Source: Larimichthys crocea (lineage: Eukaryota; Chordata; Actinopteri; Sciaenidae). From it: a stretch of 64,000 bases of DNA. Where the stretch lies: assembly GCF_000972845.2 (NCBI RefSeq), contig NC_040017.1:23273606-23337605 (forward strand), read 5' to 3'. The translations under genes were made by a program, and so were the position numbers. The number at the start of each line of letters is the position of its first letter. Position 1 is the first letter of the stretch. This document shows positions 1 through 44,799 of the stretch, in pieces. The notes below the pieces were generated by a model. That model was not told the origin of the DNA and did not search any database. It saw only the letters and a list, made by a program, of their open reading frames with translations.

Positions 1-542
1 AAAAAAATCAGTAATGCAGGTTAAAGATATCTCATGTTGACATGCATTTCACTGGTGACTATTGGATTAAAAGACTACGAGTCTTATGTGACGTCTACGA
101 GAAACATTCTGTGTTTCTAATACGTAAGAGCTGAGGGAATGTGTCTCTTTACACTACATGAACACTGCAGGATCTGTTTTTGTAAAGTACACAGCATGCA
201 CACACATTTAGTATTCTTTGCCATCAGTGTGGCAGTTCACTAAATTATCCGCACAAGCAAACACACTTTTAAACACAGCAAGTACAAATGTGACATGACT
301 AAACTTACCTGTAGCTCCTAGATAGCACAGACAGGAAAAACAGAAAAAAAGAAACCCCATTACACAAAGGCAGGCAGACCTGACCCAACACAGCATAAGA
401 GTGCTCTCTGGAGGAAATAAACTCTGGCATCTTTGTGCTGTATTGTATACTGTGTTGTATTAAGTCTGAAAATATTTTTGTCCCACAAATGTGAGAAGAA
501 GAGAGAAGGAGGATAAGTCATCCTATACTGTTTTAAAACTTA

Positions 543-32935
<32,393 letters not shown>

Positions 32936-32980
32936 GGCTGCAGCTTCCTGTTGAGTGTCCCCCCTTTAGTTGTGTTTCCC

Positions 32981-32982
<2 letters not shown>

Positions 32983-33018
<36 letters not shown>
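32983..33018 (-). repeat. CTG12 trinucleotide run upstream of fry start
   Basis: Twelve perfect CAG units on the plus strand, so CTG in the fry sense. It ends 47 bases before the fry ATG. If the fry transcript starts upstream, the run lies in the 5' leader. It is not in the fry reading frame, because a TAA intervenes. Confidence 0.95.
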
Positions 33019-33019
<1 letters not shown>

Positions 33020-33186
33020 TGAGCTGGGACCAGCAGGTAGCGCCTGCTGTCACCTCTCTGTGACGCACACAATGCTGTGCTGACGAGACCCTGAGAAAAC
33101 ACACTAGCACTGCTTTATCCCTCCTCTTGTGTCCTGTCCTTGGCTATCAGCCCTCGCTCTCTCTCCCTCCCTTCACACTCTCTTAA

Positions 33187-33188
<2 letters not shown>

Positions 33189-33221
<33 letters not shown>
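33189..33221. repeat. (TC)n microsatellite
   Basis: About 16 perfect TC dinucleotides, within the region upstream of fry exon 1. GA/TC runs are common near promoters, but nothing more can be claimed. Confidence 0.95.
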
Positions 33222-33223
<2 letters not shown>

Positions 33224-36200
33224 AAAGCTGTGGCAGGCAGTGGGCGGCAATGCAAGCTCCCTTTAAATAACTGCGCGGAGGCTGGGAGTGCAGGAAGCAA
33301 TCCTCTTAGCAGAGCGCAGTTAATAATAACTACTGTTTGTCTGCATGCAGGGCCTGATAATGATGACAGTGCTGGGCTTGTGCGTCTTTCAGCGTGACCG
33401 GGAGCATCTGACGGGCCGCCGCCACTGACAGAGGAGATGGAGAACACGGGAAGTATGACACATTACAGGGAACATCTGGGAGAGCAGTGGAAAGAAGAAG
33501 ATACTAAAGTGATCAGCAGGCAGACATTAGGATTAACTGCTTCAGAGCAGGGGCTGACTGTTGGCTTTTTACCCTTTTACACACAAAAAAATATTAGTTT
33601 TACTTTGCAATTTTATGACTTGGTGACTATTTTAGGGTCAGGAGATAGCCATTATGATCATATCAATGACTTTATTAATCAAATAAATCAAATAATAAAG
33701 AAAAGTGTCCAGGGTGGCATATTGAACTTGGTTATATTGTCTGAAAAACAGTCCAAACTCATTTTAAAAGGTGTAGAAACAAAACACGAATGAATAATTT
33801 ACAAAATAATGAATTTCTGTCGCTAAACTATTTTTTACCTTATCGGTTTAATACTATGATTTTTCTTTAAAGCACTAATATTATCACTTATTATCTCGTC
33901 AATCCTGTGGCAGCCTACCCTCATCACTGCAAAACATAAAATAAAATCAATCAATTAGGAAAATACATTTGGCAGGCATCCTGAAATTGTGATATAAAAC
34001 ACTTCTACATCTCCAGCCTGTATAATAACAGGAATTGGGGAGACATTCTATACTTCTGCTTTTCCTGGATATTAACTCCCAATATTTGGAACATTTGAAA
34101 TGTAAAAAGCAGATGCATGTCGTCAACCATATGGACTATAAAACACATGCTCCAATCCCCCTTCCTCTACTGCCTCTCAGCGCTCTTAGCATAATCCTAT
34201 CAGAACTCTGTCTGTCCATCAAGCGACAGCCACTTGACCTTCATTACATAATACACTCTGTGATGGAGAGGCCATCACTGGTTGCAGTGTTTGGTAAACA
34301 CACATTTCAGGGGGGGCAGACGGCGCTGCCTGACTGCTTCTGTGCTGATCTGGTGTGTGTGTAGTCATAGAGGACACTGTAACATAACACAGTGTGTTTG
34401 TGTATGATCGCAGCAGTGACGTGTGCCGTGGTTTTTATTTTTATGCCACTACATGAACCACCTGGTACAAAAGTGCTCTTGTCACTTGTGAGGGTTGTGT
34501 TTGTGTCATACACACTTGTTCACTTTGTCACGCCATCACAGATGAACACTCCAGGGAAGGGAGAGTTTTCTTTATTAATATATGAAGAGCACAGACCTCT
34601 GATAACGTGTATGCTTTGCAGAGCTGGTTATGTTAATAAAGGTGGATCTGTGCAATGTGCATTATAAAATTTGTTCCTTCAATGCAAACATTAGTGTTGA
34701 ATAGTGCGATAGCGCAGAGCATGATGTGGCCGTGCTTTAAGCTTGCTACATTAAGAAAGCAGCTTTCAGAGCTTAAAGTAAAGTGGTGCTGACACTATCA
34801 CACATGGTGATGATATATTTATTCACCATCATATTACTACTCTTCACACTAATCTGCATTTCCCTTCTGTTATTACTTATTTTTGATAACGTGTATTATT
34901 TTGTCTGTGGTGTTTTTCAACATGCTTGTGCCTTGATAAAGCAGACTAGTTAAAAGCTACAGTCTTTCCAAGTTTTCCCTAAATATTTTTTTGTTAATAA
35001 ATCTTCCAGATGTTGCCAGAATCTTTCACTATCAGCAAACATCTCCTGACCCTAAAGCAGCCAGCAAGTCAACAAATTAACACAGACAGCGATAAGGAAT
35101 ATAAGCAGAGCCGGAACCAGAGCAAATGTGGCTAATTATGGGCAATTGTTTGGCCTATTATGGTCACAACAAACCACTTGATGACTGAACAGAGATAAGC
35201 CCAAATGAATTCTTCAAACACTGTACAAACACAATTTACTTCCCCGACTTATCCATCAGTTATAATCTAGTCAGCCTGACATGTCCAGTAAGAGGCCCTC
35301 TGAGGGGCAAGCGGTTATGTAATTCCCTCGTTGAATAATTGTAGATTTTTTTTTTTTTACTCAACAAGGCGGCTAAACAGGAAAAAGCCAAAGCAGAGGC
35401 GGACTGATGGAGACATCTCTGACACCAACCGCACTGTTGGTTACTTTTATCAGACCAAAATATGAAAACTAAACACTGAGTCTAATGTGCAGCTGATACT
35501 TTGTGAACTTTCAGGCTTAGAATGTGTCAACACTATCAAACTTGCATAGACACAGCGGTAAAACAGCAAAACACGAGGCACAGATTCTTCCTCCTTGTTA
35601 CCAAAATACCACTAATCCAAAACAATTCTCAACAAGTCTCTCCTGTCCTGACAGGCCAAATTATTTGAGAAGTAGTAATAACTTGTCTAATGGATGTGTC
35701 TCTCAAGAAAAATCTGATGTAACTGCACTCTAAAATCTTGAAGCAGACTATAATGAAGGAATCAGACCTAACTCTGAGTACGTTGTTGATAGAATAACAC
35801 CATTTCTGGATATCTAGTCTTGTCGGCATAACTGCTGCCAAACATTCAGATGTAAAGCACTGACAGTGTGCTGGCAGGCTGGACAAGATCAGCGTCACTT
35901 CGTAAGAAGGAAACTACTTCAGTAATATTTGGATAATTACCGGGTTTGCTCGTCTGTTTATTGGCAGCTTGAGCAGCACTCAAGTTCAGAATTAAAGCAA
36001 CATGTGTCAAAAGACAAATCAGAAACACATCGCTGACAACAAAATTGATTGTCAACATTTTCTTTAATCAGGTTTGTGGTGGGCAAAGGCTCCGACACAT
36101 TAAGCACTTATTAAAAGCATTATCAGGCTCTGATGAAGCTTAGGAATGTGAGGTATGTCTGTCCAGTTCAGCCATCTTTGTGGTTATCAAGCTCAAACAC

Positions 36201-36608
36201 TTGACTCCCTCTTACTCTTAATCTCTGCCCCTTCTTTTCTCCATCTTCTATTTTTTTTCCTGACATATTCTTTAACATCTTTAAATATTTATTCCAAGTC
36301 ATTACTGTTTCGTCGTTGCTCCCCATTTCTAAAGAGATAAGGAGGTCACCTCAACTACATAATATCAAAAATGGTGTGATGGACGTACTCTCCTACTGTC
36401 TCTATTATTAACAAGTCACTGGATTCCTTGGTAACTATGACAAATACAATGGGGAGGTGAGGCATTTCATAAAGTCATGGCAGTAGTATCTGAAATGCCA
36501 GCATTGCCTCTGCACCACACTTTTCCAAAATCCCATTTCCCCCAGATTAACAACAGAATTCTCATAGGCGATTACCACAGCCTCACAGACAGTCAGAGAA
36601 GTACCTAC

Positions 36609-36932
36609 TTTCAAGAATAGTGGGCCTCTTCTTATGCCGCATCTTTTTAAACTTCCCTCTGAAGTCCCTGGGTGGGAATGGATCCAGAGGTGAGCTGGCA
36701 ATGCGCCCCAGGACAACCTCATCCCGTGCCTCAGAGCAATCCGTCTCACTCCCAGCCATGTCTCTAACAGCGCTCTCCTCTAGCGACATGTTGGATGGCA
36801 GGGAGCCCACAGCTACTTCTATCATTCTTCCAAAAGAGTCATTTGAAGCTGTGCCAGGTTTTCCCCTCCTTTTTCTAAGTGCGGTGTTTAATTTTTTTTT
36901 CTTCCTTTTCCTTCCTTGCTCTTTCTCTTGGT
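36609..36932 (-). CDS. candidate alternative 5' exon of fry (long N-terminus)
   Basis: Open stretch of 324 nt bounded by an acceptor (TTTGCTTCCAG) and a donor (AAA|GTAGGT). It enters and leaves in phase 1. Joined to fry exon 2 it reads KKRPTILETSPVGNGY in frame, using the same split Thr codon as exon 1. The peptide starts very basic (RKRKKKK, then LRKRRGKP), continues NDSFGRMIEVAVGSLPSNMS and an acidic SETDCSEARDEVV, then PLDPFPPRDF and a second basic patch. It has the composition of real protein, not noise. The basic patches could be a nuclear signal, which is inference. It lies about 3.7 kb upstream of fry exon 1 on the same strand. I do not recognise it as part of another gene. It could instead belong to an unrelated gene. 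Confidence 0.5.
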
Positions 36933-37012
36933 CTGGAAGCAAATTTCTACTGTGCAGACATGCATCTACAGCTGTCAGCTCAGGACTGCTAATGTGTTTT
37001 AACCCCTGCACT

Positions 37013-40000
37013 TGTCAGGGCAGTTCAGCAAGTTACAGTAACATTCATGAATTGGGCAGGTATTGGATTACTTAGACAGCCCCTCCTCTTTTCAGCAAAA
37101 AAAAAAAAGCAAAGAGGCAGAGAAGAGAGGGGCAAAGTCATAAGTAAAGAGGGAGGGAGAGGGGAAGAGAGGCCACTCTGACAGCTACAACATCCCCGCC
37201 TACTGTATGCCCACGAGGTATTCCTGAATAAATATCCTGTATTTGTCTTGGAATCTACACATCTAGACACACATGTTTTGCCTCTGGCAGTGTTAATGAG
37301 ACGCAAACTCATTTCTTAAATAATAGTACACTATTATTACCAGCATGAGATGCACGATAACTCATTCAAAGACGTTTCACAGAGAAACACATGCACTTCA
37401 GAAAGTCCTCACTGGTTCCATCAGCTCTGTACACAGCACCTTCTTCGTTATCTAATCCACCACGTTGTCTTCCCATCGCTTTATTTCCTGGCATTTACGC
37501 CTGGCGCCATTGAGGAAATTAGTGAATGGTGTGAAACCATCAAGTAAATCTCGAGAAACAGTCACACAGCTCGCAGCTTATGCTCTATTCAATGTTTTTT
37601 TTTTTTTTTAACCACTGAAGTGAACACTAACCGGACACACCTACCACATGAACCAGTTTTTCCTAGTCTGACCTACATGAGCAATACAAACACCCTGTGT
37701 ACGTACGTGAAGTGAAGGCGTTTTCTGTTTTAGGAAGAAACCACAGTCAAAACATGGAACAAGCAGCCTATACACCCTTGTTTTCATGTCAATAGTATGT
37801 TTTTCTGTGCTGCAGAACACAACGATGTACATGACACCTAAACATAACTGACTTCATTATGAAAATACAAAGAGTCAAAGAGAAAATGAGCCCATGGCAA
37901 CAAATTTTTCTTCAACCCTAATGAGTCCAGTGGTAATTTCACTTTTAGTGCACCTGTCAAAAGAAGCCTGAAGAAAACATTCAGGGGGATGTTTCTGCAG
38001 TAGCACACTTGAGAACTGTCAAAACAACAAAGTACATTCATCATGTTTCTACCAGTCTGAATTACAATTACCTATGAGCCTGGTCCTGACCTACTTTAAG
38101 GCGTCCTTCAGGACAAGAATCATCATGTTGTCATAATAAATAACAAGCAAAGCAAAAAGACGTGTCTTCACATCTAAAGACGTGATTTATATTTGGGGTT
38201 GGATGACGTCAGCGGATGATCATATCATTAAAAACATACACATATGTATATCCACTGACACACAAACTACTCTGACTAAACAACTGAAATCTTGAGTCAC
38301 ACCTGCCCACGCTCTGTCTAGTCCAGTTACAAATGAGCCCATTTGTAACATGCACATTTGAAGTGTTTAACTTTGTGTTTGATTTAGGATTTTCCAGATT
38401 TACATACATAAACAACTTTTTCCTTTGATCAGAAATCATTCTCCCCTAACTCAGGGTTCAATTACGTCCTCTGCATCTTCACGTTTAGTTTGTTTTATTC
38501 CCTCCCACTGTAAAAATCATAATCATTACATAAACGAGAAATCTGAAAACTAAAAAGATCCAAGAACCTGAGACAGAGTCTACAGTAATGTGGGATTACT
38601 GTAAATGACATGAACTAGCAAAGGATGTCGTAGTAAGAGTGCACCCTCTAGTGTTGGACAAAAATACACTGACCATGCCGTCATTTCAATTCACCTTTAG
38701 TGGAGGAAAGAAAGAGCTTCTGATGTAGTCAACGTGCACAATCATTTGCTTTGTTGAGTTAGTTAATGACCTGAATCTGACTAAAGAAAAGCTGCAACCT
38801 GCCACAATGACTCTCTCTCTTTAACAGTAATGTTGGCCATTCTGTCTATTGACTTATACAACTTAATGAACTTGTATGGATATGCCTCAACAGCAATCTG
38901 AACGTGGAGATAACAGTCAAACTTTTGTATAAAATGTCCGAACTTAACTGTGTTGTGAATTGTTTGAGTTGTATGAACAGGATAGAAGGTGACAGTGGTT
39001 TTTGCATTAGAGCAGTTCACATGTTTATTACAATCTGTAAAAGAAGAAACAGATTCAGACTCCCTTCTGACTTTATGAACTTTGTGAATGAAAGTGAATA
39101 TACAACTTAGATTAGGTAGGCAAACATAAACACAGGCAAGTCAATGATCGACAATGTTACTGTTAGCTGCAGCAGTTGTACTTCTATATGGACTTTTATT
39201 GAGTCAAACTGAAGCAATGACAAGATGTTCGAATGAAATGTATTCAAGTGTGAGAATGTGGAGCAGGGCAGAGCTGCATGGACTGAGAAACGAGGTTGAA
39301 GTCAGTATGGCCGCTGAAACCAACACCCGCCGGCGGAGACAGAAGGCTGTTTCCATGGTGAGACACATTTAGATTTGCACAGGCAGAGCAGAACATGATG
39401 AATAATTGATATATATCAGGCCTTAATGTTATCACAATCCAGCTGAAGGTTAATGCTCATGGACTTCCATGCAACAAGTAGACGAACACACGCAGCGCAC
39501 CACGGGAACCGATGCTGGATACAGACGACTGTTGCATAACGCAATTAAAGTTTTAAAATATCGACGAAGTGCATTTCACTTAACTGTTTTCTCGAGCTGC
39601 TCCGGGAAGAGGCAACACTACTGTAAGTAATGACGTTTACAGATAGATACAGATAATTTAATACCACATCATACTGCTGTTTCATGTCAGACATGTCACA
39701 GTCTCCTTATCTTGACCATCTGATTCTTCCATTGCAACATTTTACTTCACTTGACTGATGATGAAACAGACAAAGCATCCACAGTGAGTAATTATTCAAC
39801 GGGTCACCTGTTCTCTACAATGGGTCTGCGCTGGGTCAACAGCACACATAAGGCTCATTCAAAGGCTGCAAACAGGTCTGCATCTGCACCTGTTCCCTGC
39901 CTATTATCAACCTGAGCAGGGAGGGGCTTCATACTGAACACACGCAGCCACTGTGGAAACCAGGTGAGCTGAACATGGTGCATATCCAGTTACAGTGAGG

Positions 40001-41990
40001 TGATTATGTTCGTATGCATGCCGCATCAATAGGATTGGCTCATTTTTAGTTCCTGATGCATATTTGAACGGCTTCCCAATGTCAGCGTGGCACGCAAACT
40101 GAGTTATAACGTATATATTTCATTATCAGTTCAGTCTTTTCCGTCAGATGGATAGCCCAGGGGCTTATCTGAGTTACTCAGAAGGGATTAGAAATATCAA
40201 AAAGCAAAGAAAGCAAGTTGAGTTGTTAAAGCCTTCATTACATGCACTGCCGACGGGCGTTCACAGACTCTCATGAGGGAGGCTTGAAAATCTTTAAAAC
40301 AGCCCCTCTTCTCTGCTAAAGACACCTTGATAATTCGAGTGCTGGCAACTCTTGGAGGTGGTTTCAATTTTAAAATATCGTCTTCGAAAATCTATTTCTC
40401 GCAACCTTTTACTGAACGAGTAGGCCCATATTTTTTCGTGTCAGCTTAAAGAAAACCATCTTTGATCAAGTCAAACTGCTGCCACTGAATTCTAAATGAA
40501 ATTTCTTTGGCTCATCTTACAGGATTATAGGTGTTAGCACTAAGAGTACTGTACTATTTTTGAAGGTAAGAGACATTTTTGGTTCACATTAACATGCAGA
40601 AAAAAATCCGCAGTATGAGTTTCACTGGGGTGACAATAGTGTCAAGTCGGTTCAAGTCAAAACACAAACATTATTTGTGGAGCACCTCTGCACAACAAGT
40701 TTGTTCTGTTTGTTTTGCAGAAATAATACCAAACCAAACAACAGTGTCAACAAAATCTGTGTGCAGAGAGAAGCTGGAAAATCCTCATTTACACATCTGC
40801 AAGAATAAAACTGACACTGTGACATTTCTTGTGATGACAGATCTGTAAGAGATACACAAATAGACACAGGGCTCCTGCCTGACTAATGTGATACATGCGA
40901 GGTAGAGCGACGCTGGACTTTTTCCGTCTCATTTTAGTCTAAAGAGACGTTATTGTTTAGTTTAATGTAGAGTTCATTCTAAGGCAAATACTGTTGAATG
41001 GGTAACCACTGTGTTATATCTGCATCTTTGTTTTTGCAGAGGGTCACCACAGACCTTTAAAATGCGGCTCTAACAACAGAAATGAAAAACTTTGCACCAC
41101 CCAAACATCCATCAAGGGTCACTAGAGGTCTATCCCAGCATGCACCAGGCTAAAGTTATAAACGCCTACAGTATGGACACACTGTATGTGACCAGCTTGT
41201 CTTAAGGGGAAAAATAAGACCGAGGCGGTTTAAACTCACAATGACAGTGCTGAAAACTGTGCAAACAACTTGATGTTAAGATGGGGTTTTATTTTAACTG
41301 CTCCAATGTTTACAACTGATACTAATTTACATAGTAATTGTACAGTTTTGCATCTTTTATTTCCAATTTAAGGAATCAGAATTGATCATTAGGGAGGTTT
41401 TTCTCTGGAAAAGTATGCATTATACGACCATTAGCTACATTTGTAGACTATAAAGGGATCCACTTGATGATTGTTCAACATATTGTTTGGAACATTTTCA
41501 TTCATTTAGATTCCTCTCTGGGTAAGTACTTTATTTATTTATACTTTTTTAAGGGACATCTAAAAGAAGGTTTATTCAGTACAGTATGCAGTGTTGCTCT
41601 TGATGCTTTGAGAGTAACCTTAGTTTAACTTTAGTTTTAATAGCACATCATGTCACACAAATGGATTTTGGAACAAACTTTTGAAGAACTGAAATTTTGC
41701 TTTCTTTTAGATCAAAATTAATGGACACATTCGCCTTCAGAGTTACTTAACCTGTCTCTTTAAGGCTCATTGTTTCATTTTCAAACTCCCAAAACGCGAT
41801 CTAAGAGGACTTTAACGACCAACTCCAACTTCAAGCACTTACATCGAGCAGACTTTTAAGTGTAGGAAAGGCCTCATGCAAAAACACCGAGAGAAGCTGA
41901 AGCACCAAGTTTGGCTCAGTTTTCCTCCAGCTTGAAAACAAAACTGCGCCGAACAGATAAACCTGCAGAAACTTTCAGGAGACGTGTCAA
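37013..41990. other. stretch without recognised gene
   Basis: About 5 kb between the two candidate upstream exons. Base composition is ordinary. Several short open frames exist, including one at 39154-39372 (+) with a leucine/alanine-rich start, but none has a recognisable domain. I see no clear repeat family or RNA gene. Confidence 0.6.
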
Positions 41991-42013
41991 CATCTGAAAA
42001 GAAGAAGACAAAT

Positions 42014-42222
42014 ACCTTCGAATCCGGCAGGTGCGTTTTATTTTGTTTTCTCCATCTGCACTTGTGAAGTGGGTCCAAGTTGCAGCCCCAGCGTCCCTGC
42101 AGGCGATCCACTTGCTCAGATGCACTTCTTCTCCCTGTCGGTCTCCCTCCATCAGCTCTGCAGAGACAGACTCCGCCTCCAGCAGCCCGCTCATGTCCTC
42201 CTGAATAATGGAGAACATGCAA
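42014..42222 (-). CDS. candidate first exon with start codon, perhaps of a long fry transcript
   Basis: From ATG at 42222-42220 it reads MFSIIQEDMSGLLEAESVSA, then an acidic GDRQGEEVHLSKW, and ends NKIKRTCRIR at a donor AAG|GTATTT. It leaves in phase 2. The composition (acidic start, then conserved-looking Trp/Cys-rich stretch) suggests coding sequence. Its phase does not match the 36.6 kb exon as written unless that exon's run of nine A is off by one. A second frame is also open over the 3' half, which lowers certainty. Confidence 0.35.
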
Positions 42223-42629
42223 AGCGTTGGCTTTCTGCAGTTTGCACGATGGCCTGGCTCTGGGCCATGACAGCCGCTTCCAAACACACCTGCTGCCCTG
42301 TGGTTAGTTTTACACGGAAAAACTACACACGGATTATATAGGTGAGGCTCCAGCAACCGGAACATGAGGGTAAAATATCATGCTGTGTGACACATTTCAC
42401 TGTGACTCACTAGAAAACATAGTGTGAAACAAACATATGATCAAAGTTTTCAAAATACATTGTATTTAAAGAAAACATTAACATGAAATATGTAAAATCA
42501 TAACAAATATAATGAATTAAACAGCCTAACAAATGTTTTGGATTGCAGCAAATTAATATTTTAATATATTTGACAATATATTTATGTTCTTCTATTTATT
42601 GTATATACTTTTTTTAAATTTAAATTTGC

Positions 42630-42712
42630 ATCTATATATATATTATATATATATATATATAATAATATATAATATATATATATTATATATATTATATTAT
42701 ATTTTATATTTG
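42630..42712. repeat. AT-rich, self-complementary TATA-type microsatellite
   Basis: Long run of TATATA/TATTATA units that can fold on itself. It lies directly before a LINE-like 3' end. Confidence 0.9.
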
Positions 42713-42801
42713 ATATCGGGCTGCTCCAGGACCAGGGGAAACCAATTTTGTTTCATCCCATGTTGTAATGACAATAAAACTCATTGAATCCTTGAATCCT
42801 A
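42713..42801 (+). mobile_element. LINE/SINE 3' end (short)
   Basis: GGGCTGCTCC..., then TTGTAATGACAATAAAACTC and a tandem tail TTGAATCCTTGAATCCT. A '...ACAATAAA' stretch with a short tandem repeat tail is typical of teleost L2/Rex-type non-LTR retrotransposons. Only the terminal ~90 bases are recognised. Confidence 0.55.
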
Positions 42802-43089
42802 TTTATTTATTTCATTTTATTTCATTTATTAGGTAGCCTGGAACAATACCACATACCACAGTATCTATAGCCTCAGGGCCTTCATACAAATGCATAGGTC
42901 AGCAGGAGGAAACATAAAAATGTAAAATCAATACATAATATAAGCAATATTGCTATAAAGATTACATGAGGCTTAAAAAAAAAACAGCTGCAGCAGATAT
43001 ATTAATATTCTGGTCAGTAGACTTCATGTACACTTTTCTCTTGAGTGTTTAATGGTTGCACAACTAATCAGTCAATGAATATGACATGA

Positions 43090-43337
43090 CAAATAATCTT
43101 GGTGACATGATTCAGGGATTTTTCTCTGTCTCAAACAATGCAGTATGGAGGAGTTACCTGTCACCTGCACACATACATACAGAAGGATGTGCGTTGTGCT
43201 GATGTGTGCAGCTCTGCTTTGAACTTTCAGTGAAATGAAGGTAATGAGGATCCAGCAGATGGCGTCAAAGAACATGATAAGAGTGGAGATGTCTTTGAAG
43301 AAGAGCTCAGCTGACACTTCTATTTGTAAAGAGAATA
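43090..43337 (-). pseudogene. rxfp2: rxfp2 remnant (TM6 to TM7 region)
   Basis: After an acceptor-like TTTACAAATAG the minus strand reads EVSAELFFKDISTLIMFFDA, then ICWILITFISLKVQS. The core FFDAICWI matches the TM6 motif of relaxin receptors (FSDAICWIP in RXFP2). Further on, KVQS and then HIS-TT, followed by a hydrophobic stretch and NSSILHC, loosely follow human KILS...EIPDT...VNSALNPILY. The Pro of the CWxP motif is replaced by Leu and the TM7 NPxxY is gone, so it cannot be a working receptor end as written. Position and strand are those expected for rxfp2 between b3glct and fry. RXFP2 is the INSL3 receptor. TM6 similarity is fairly sure; decay is inferred from the missing motifs. Confidence 0.55.
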
Positions 43338-44159
43338 AGCTTGAGGAGTGAAGGAGTGAATGTTTTCCCCGAGAGAATTCGATTCCACAGAAAATCCAAG
43401 ATAACATATAACAGTTTGATAAAACTTGATATTTTCTTTCGTTTACAATGGAGCTTCAAAAAGGCGGCACTTCTTGAGAAAATACCACCCACGAATATCT
43501 ATCTCGAGTTGAAGAGATGTGTCAGAAGATAAGATTTAAGGTCTTTGCTGCTTTTTGAAAAAGATCTTTATAAAGTGAGCCCGCAGCCTTGGGGAGAAAC
43601 AGCTGCTGTTGATGAGAACAGATATCCTGACAGGGATGGACGGAGTTCAATGGCTGGCCATCAACCTCTCAGACATCACTGCTTTAGCACTCAGGGAGAG
43701 CATGTCACTGATTCAAGATGATAGCATGCCCAAGAGCTCTGTCCAGACCAGAACAACAAAATTGCTTTGTCAACTGTATGCACAGACCAGGCCCTGTCAC
43801 GATGACAGCAGAGCTCCACAGTGCTGGTGTGCTATAGAGCATCAGGTGTGCCCCAAGACATGACATTAAAAAAATATTTTTTTCAAGATAACAACCAAGA
43901 AAAAAACATGTCGTGGTGTTCAGATGAAACCGGCATGTATTCAACTTGAATAAAAAGTAGCACTGATGCAATGCAATCTGAATTTTAATTAGCTTTGGAG
44001 AATGTGTGTGTGGTTTTTTTTCTTGTAAAGTGAGCCAGGTGTTCTTGGCTGCAGCACTTTGGCTGCAGTGATAATTCTGCTCGGCTGCCCATCAATGAAA
44101 TAACACATCAGTGCCACAGCACAAAAGAAAGGCGGCTTCATAACTCAGCAGCACAGTTC

Positions 44160-44279
44160 TGACCTGATCCGAGTGCCCCTTTCTGGTTTTCTTCAAGGAA
44201 TAGAGGAAACCCAGGACAAAGGAGGATATGATGGCTGTCACACCACAGCGCCTTGATGCATATGCAGGTGGTTTTCCGC
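44160..44279 (-). pseudogene. possible rxfp2 remnant (TM5 region)
   Basis: On the minus strand, AYASRRCGVTAIISSFVLGF and then LYSLKKTRKGHSDQ end at a donor-like CAG|GTCAGA. It loosely follows human RXFP2 [20 protein letters not shown] and then MFCSIQKTALQ, with four residues missing. Order and strand fit the TM6 remnant about 0.8 kb downstream. Similarity is weak and could be chance. A still weaker TM3-TM4-like piece sits at about 44540-44640. Confidence 0.3.
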
Positions 44280-44799
44280 TCAGATGAAAGTCTGCAAAGC
44301 AATTAAAAAGAGATTCCATAAACCGCTTGTGAAAGCCGTGACCCCACACAGACAAGCACACAATCACATTAGCCACATCTTCTTCAAAGTGAGTCGTCTT
44401 TTTACTTTCGACTTGGGGGGTTCAACGTCGCCTTGACATTTTTCAGATGTATTTTGTGGCTGCTGATCCTCCTGCAGAAACTCCATATTTCTTGCTGTAA
44501 TATGAAAGTTTTCAGCTTAGAAGCTGCCCCACAGATGAAAGTCGGAGGCATAATGAGTCGTGATTCATGCTTTGGCTCTTTAATGGAGAATACAAGTCTG
44601 CCTTTGAAACCTTTTTGAATAAGAGCACAAGAGATCAGTTTGCCACAGAGAGGCGGCTGCAGAGGGAAAAGGAATTGAAGCGGCCAGTCAGGAGTATGGA
44701 TCAAAGCACTCATGTCTTGCAGGGACGCTTTGACTGGACTGTGCTTGCACGGTTCCACAAACAATATTGATGAGGCCACAGATGAGCCGTGCTGCTTCA

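Larger units (their letters stand above)
32936..33450 (-). promoter_or_regulatory. fry: presumed fry 5' leader and promoter region
   Basis: Stretch directly upstream of the fry start. Read on the minus strand it holds a TTATTTAAAG box at about 33270-33261, a GC-box-like GCCGCCC at 33249-33243, a GA dinucleotide run (33190-33220) and a CTG12 repeat (32983-33018). It is more GC- and CpG-rich than its surroundings. No transcription start can be fixed from sequence alone; this is inferred from position. Confidence 0.4.

Noticed and set aside
33437..33793. 118-residue open frame (+) divergent from the fry promoter region
   Set aside because: No recognisable domain, unremarkable composition, AT-rich second half; likely chance.
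39154..39372. Open frame (+) with a signal-peptide-like start MLLLAAAVVLLYGLLLSQTE
   Set aside because: Only 72 residues, no cysteine pattern or domain, no promoter or splice context; a chance hydrophobic run is more likely.
43609..43863. Open frame (+) of 84 residues opposite the rxfp2 remnant
   Set aside because: No recognisable motif; lies between the two remnant pieces on the other strand.
44402..44779. Open frame (-) considered as TM3-TM4 of rxfp2
   Set aside because: Only scattered matches (for example VFSIKEPKH against PFSNIRPGK); too weak to list as a feature, though position fits.
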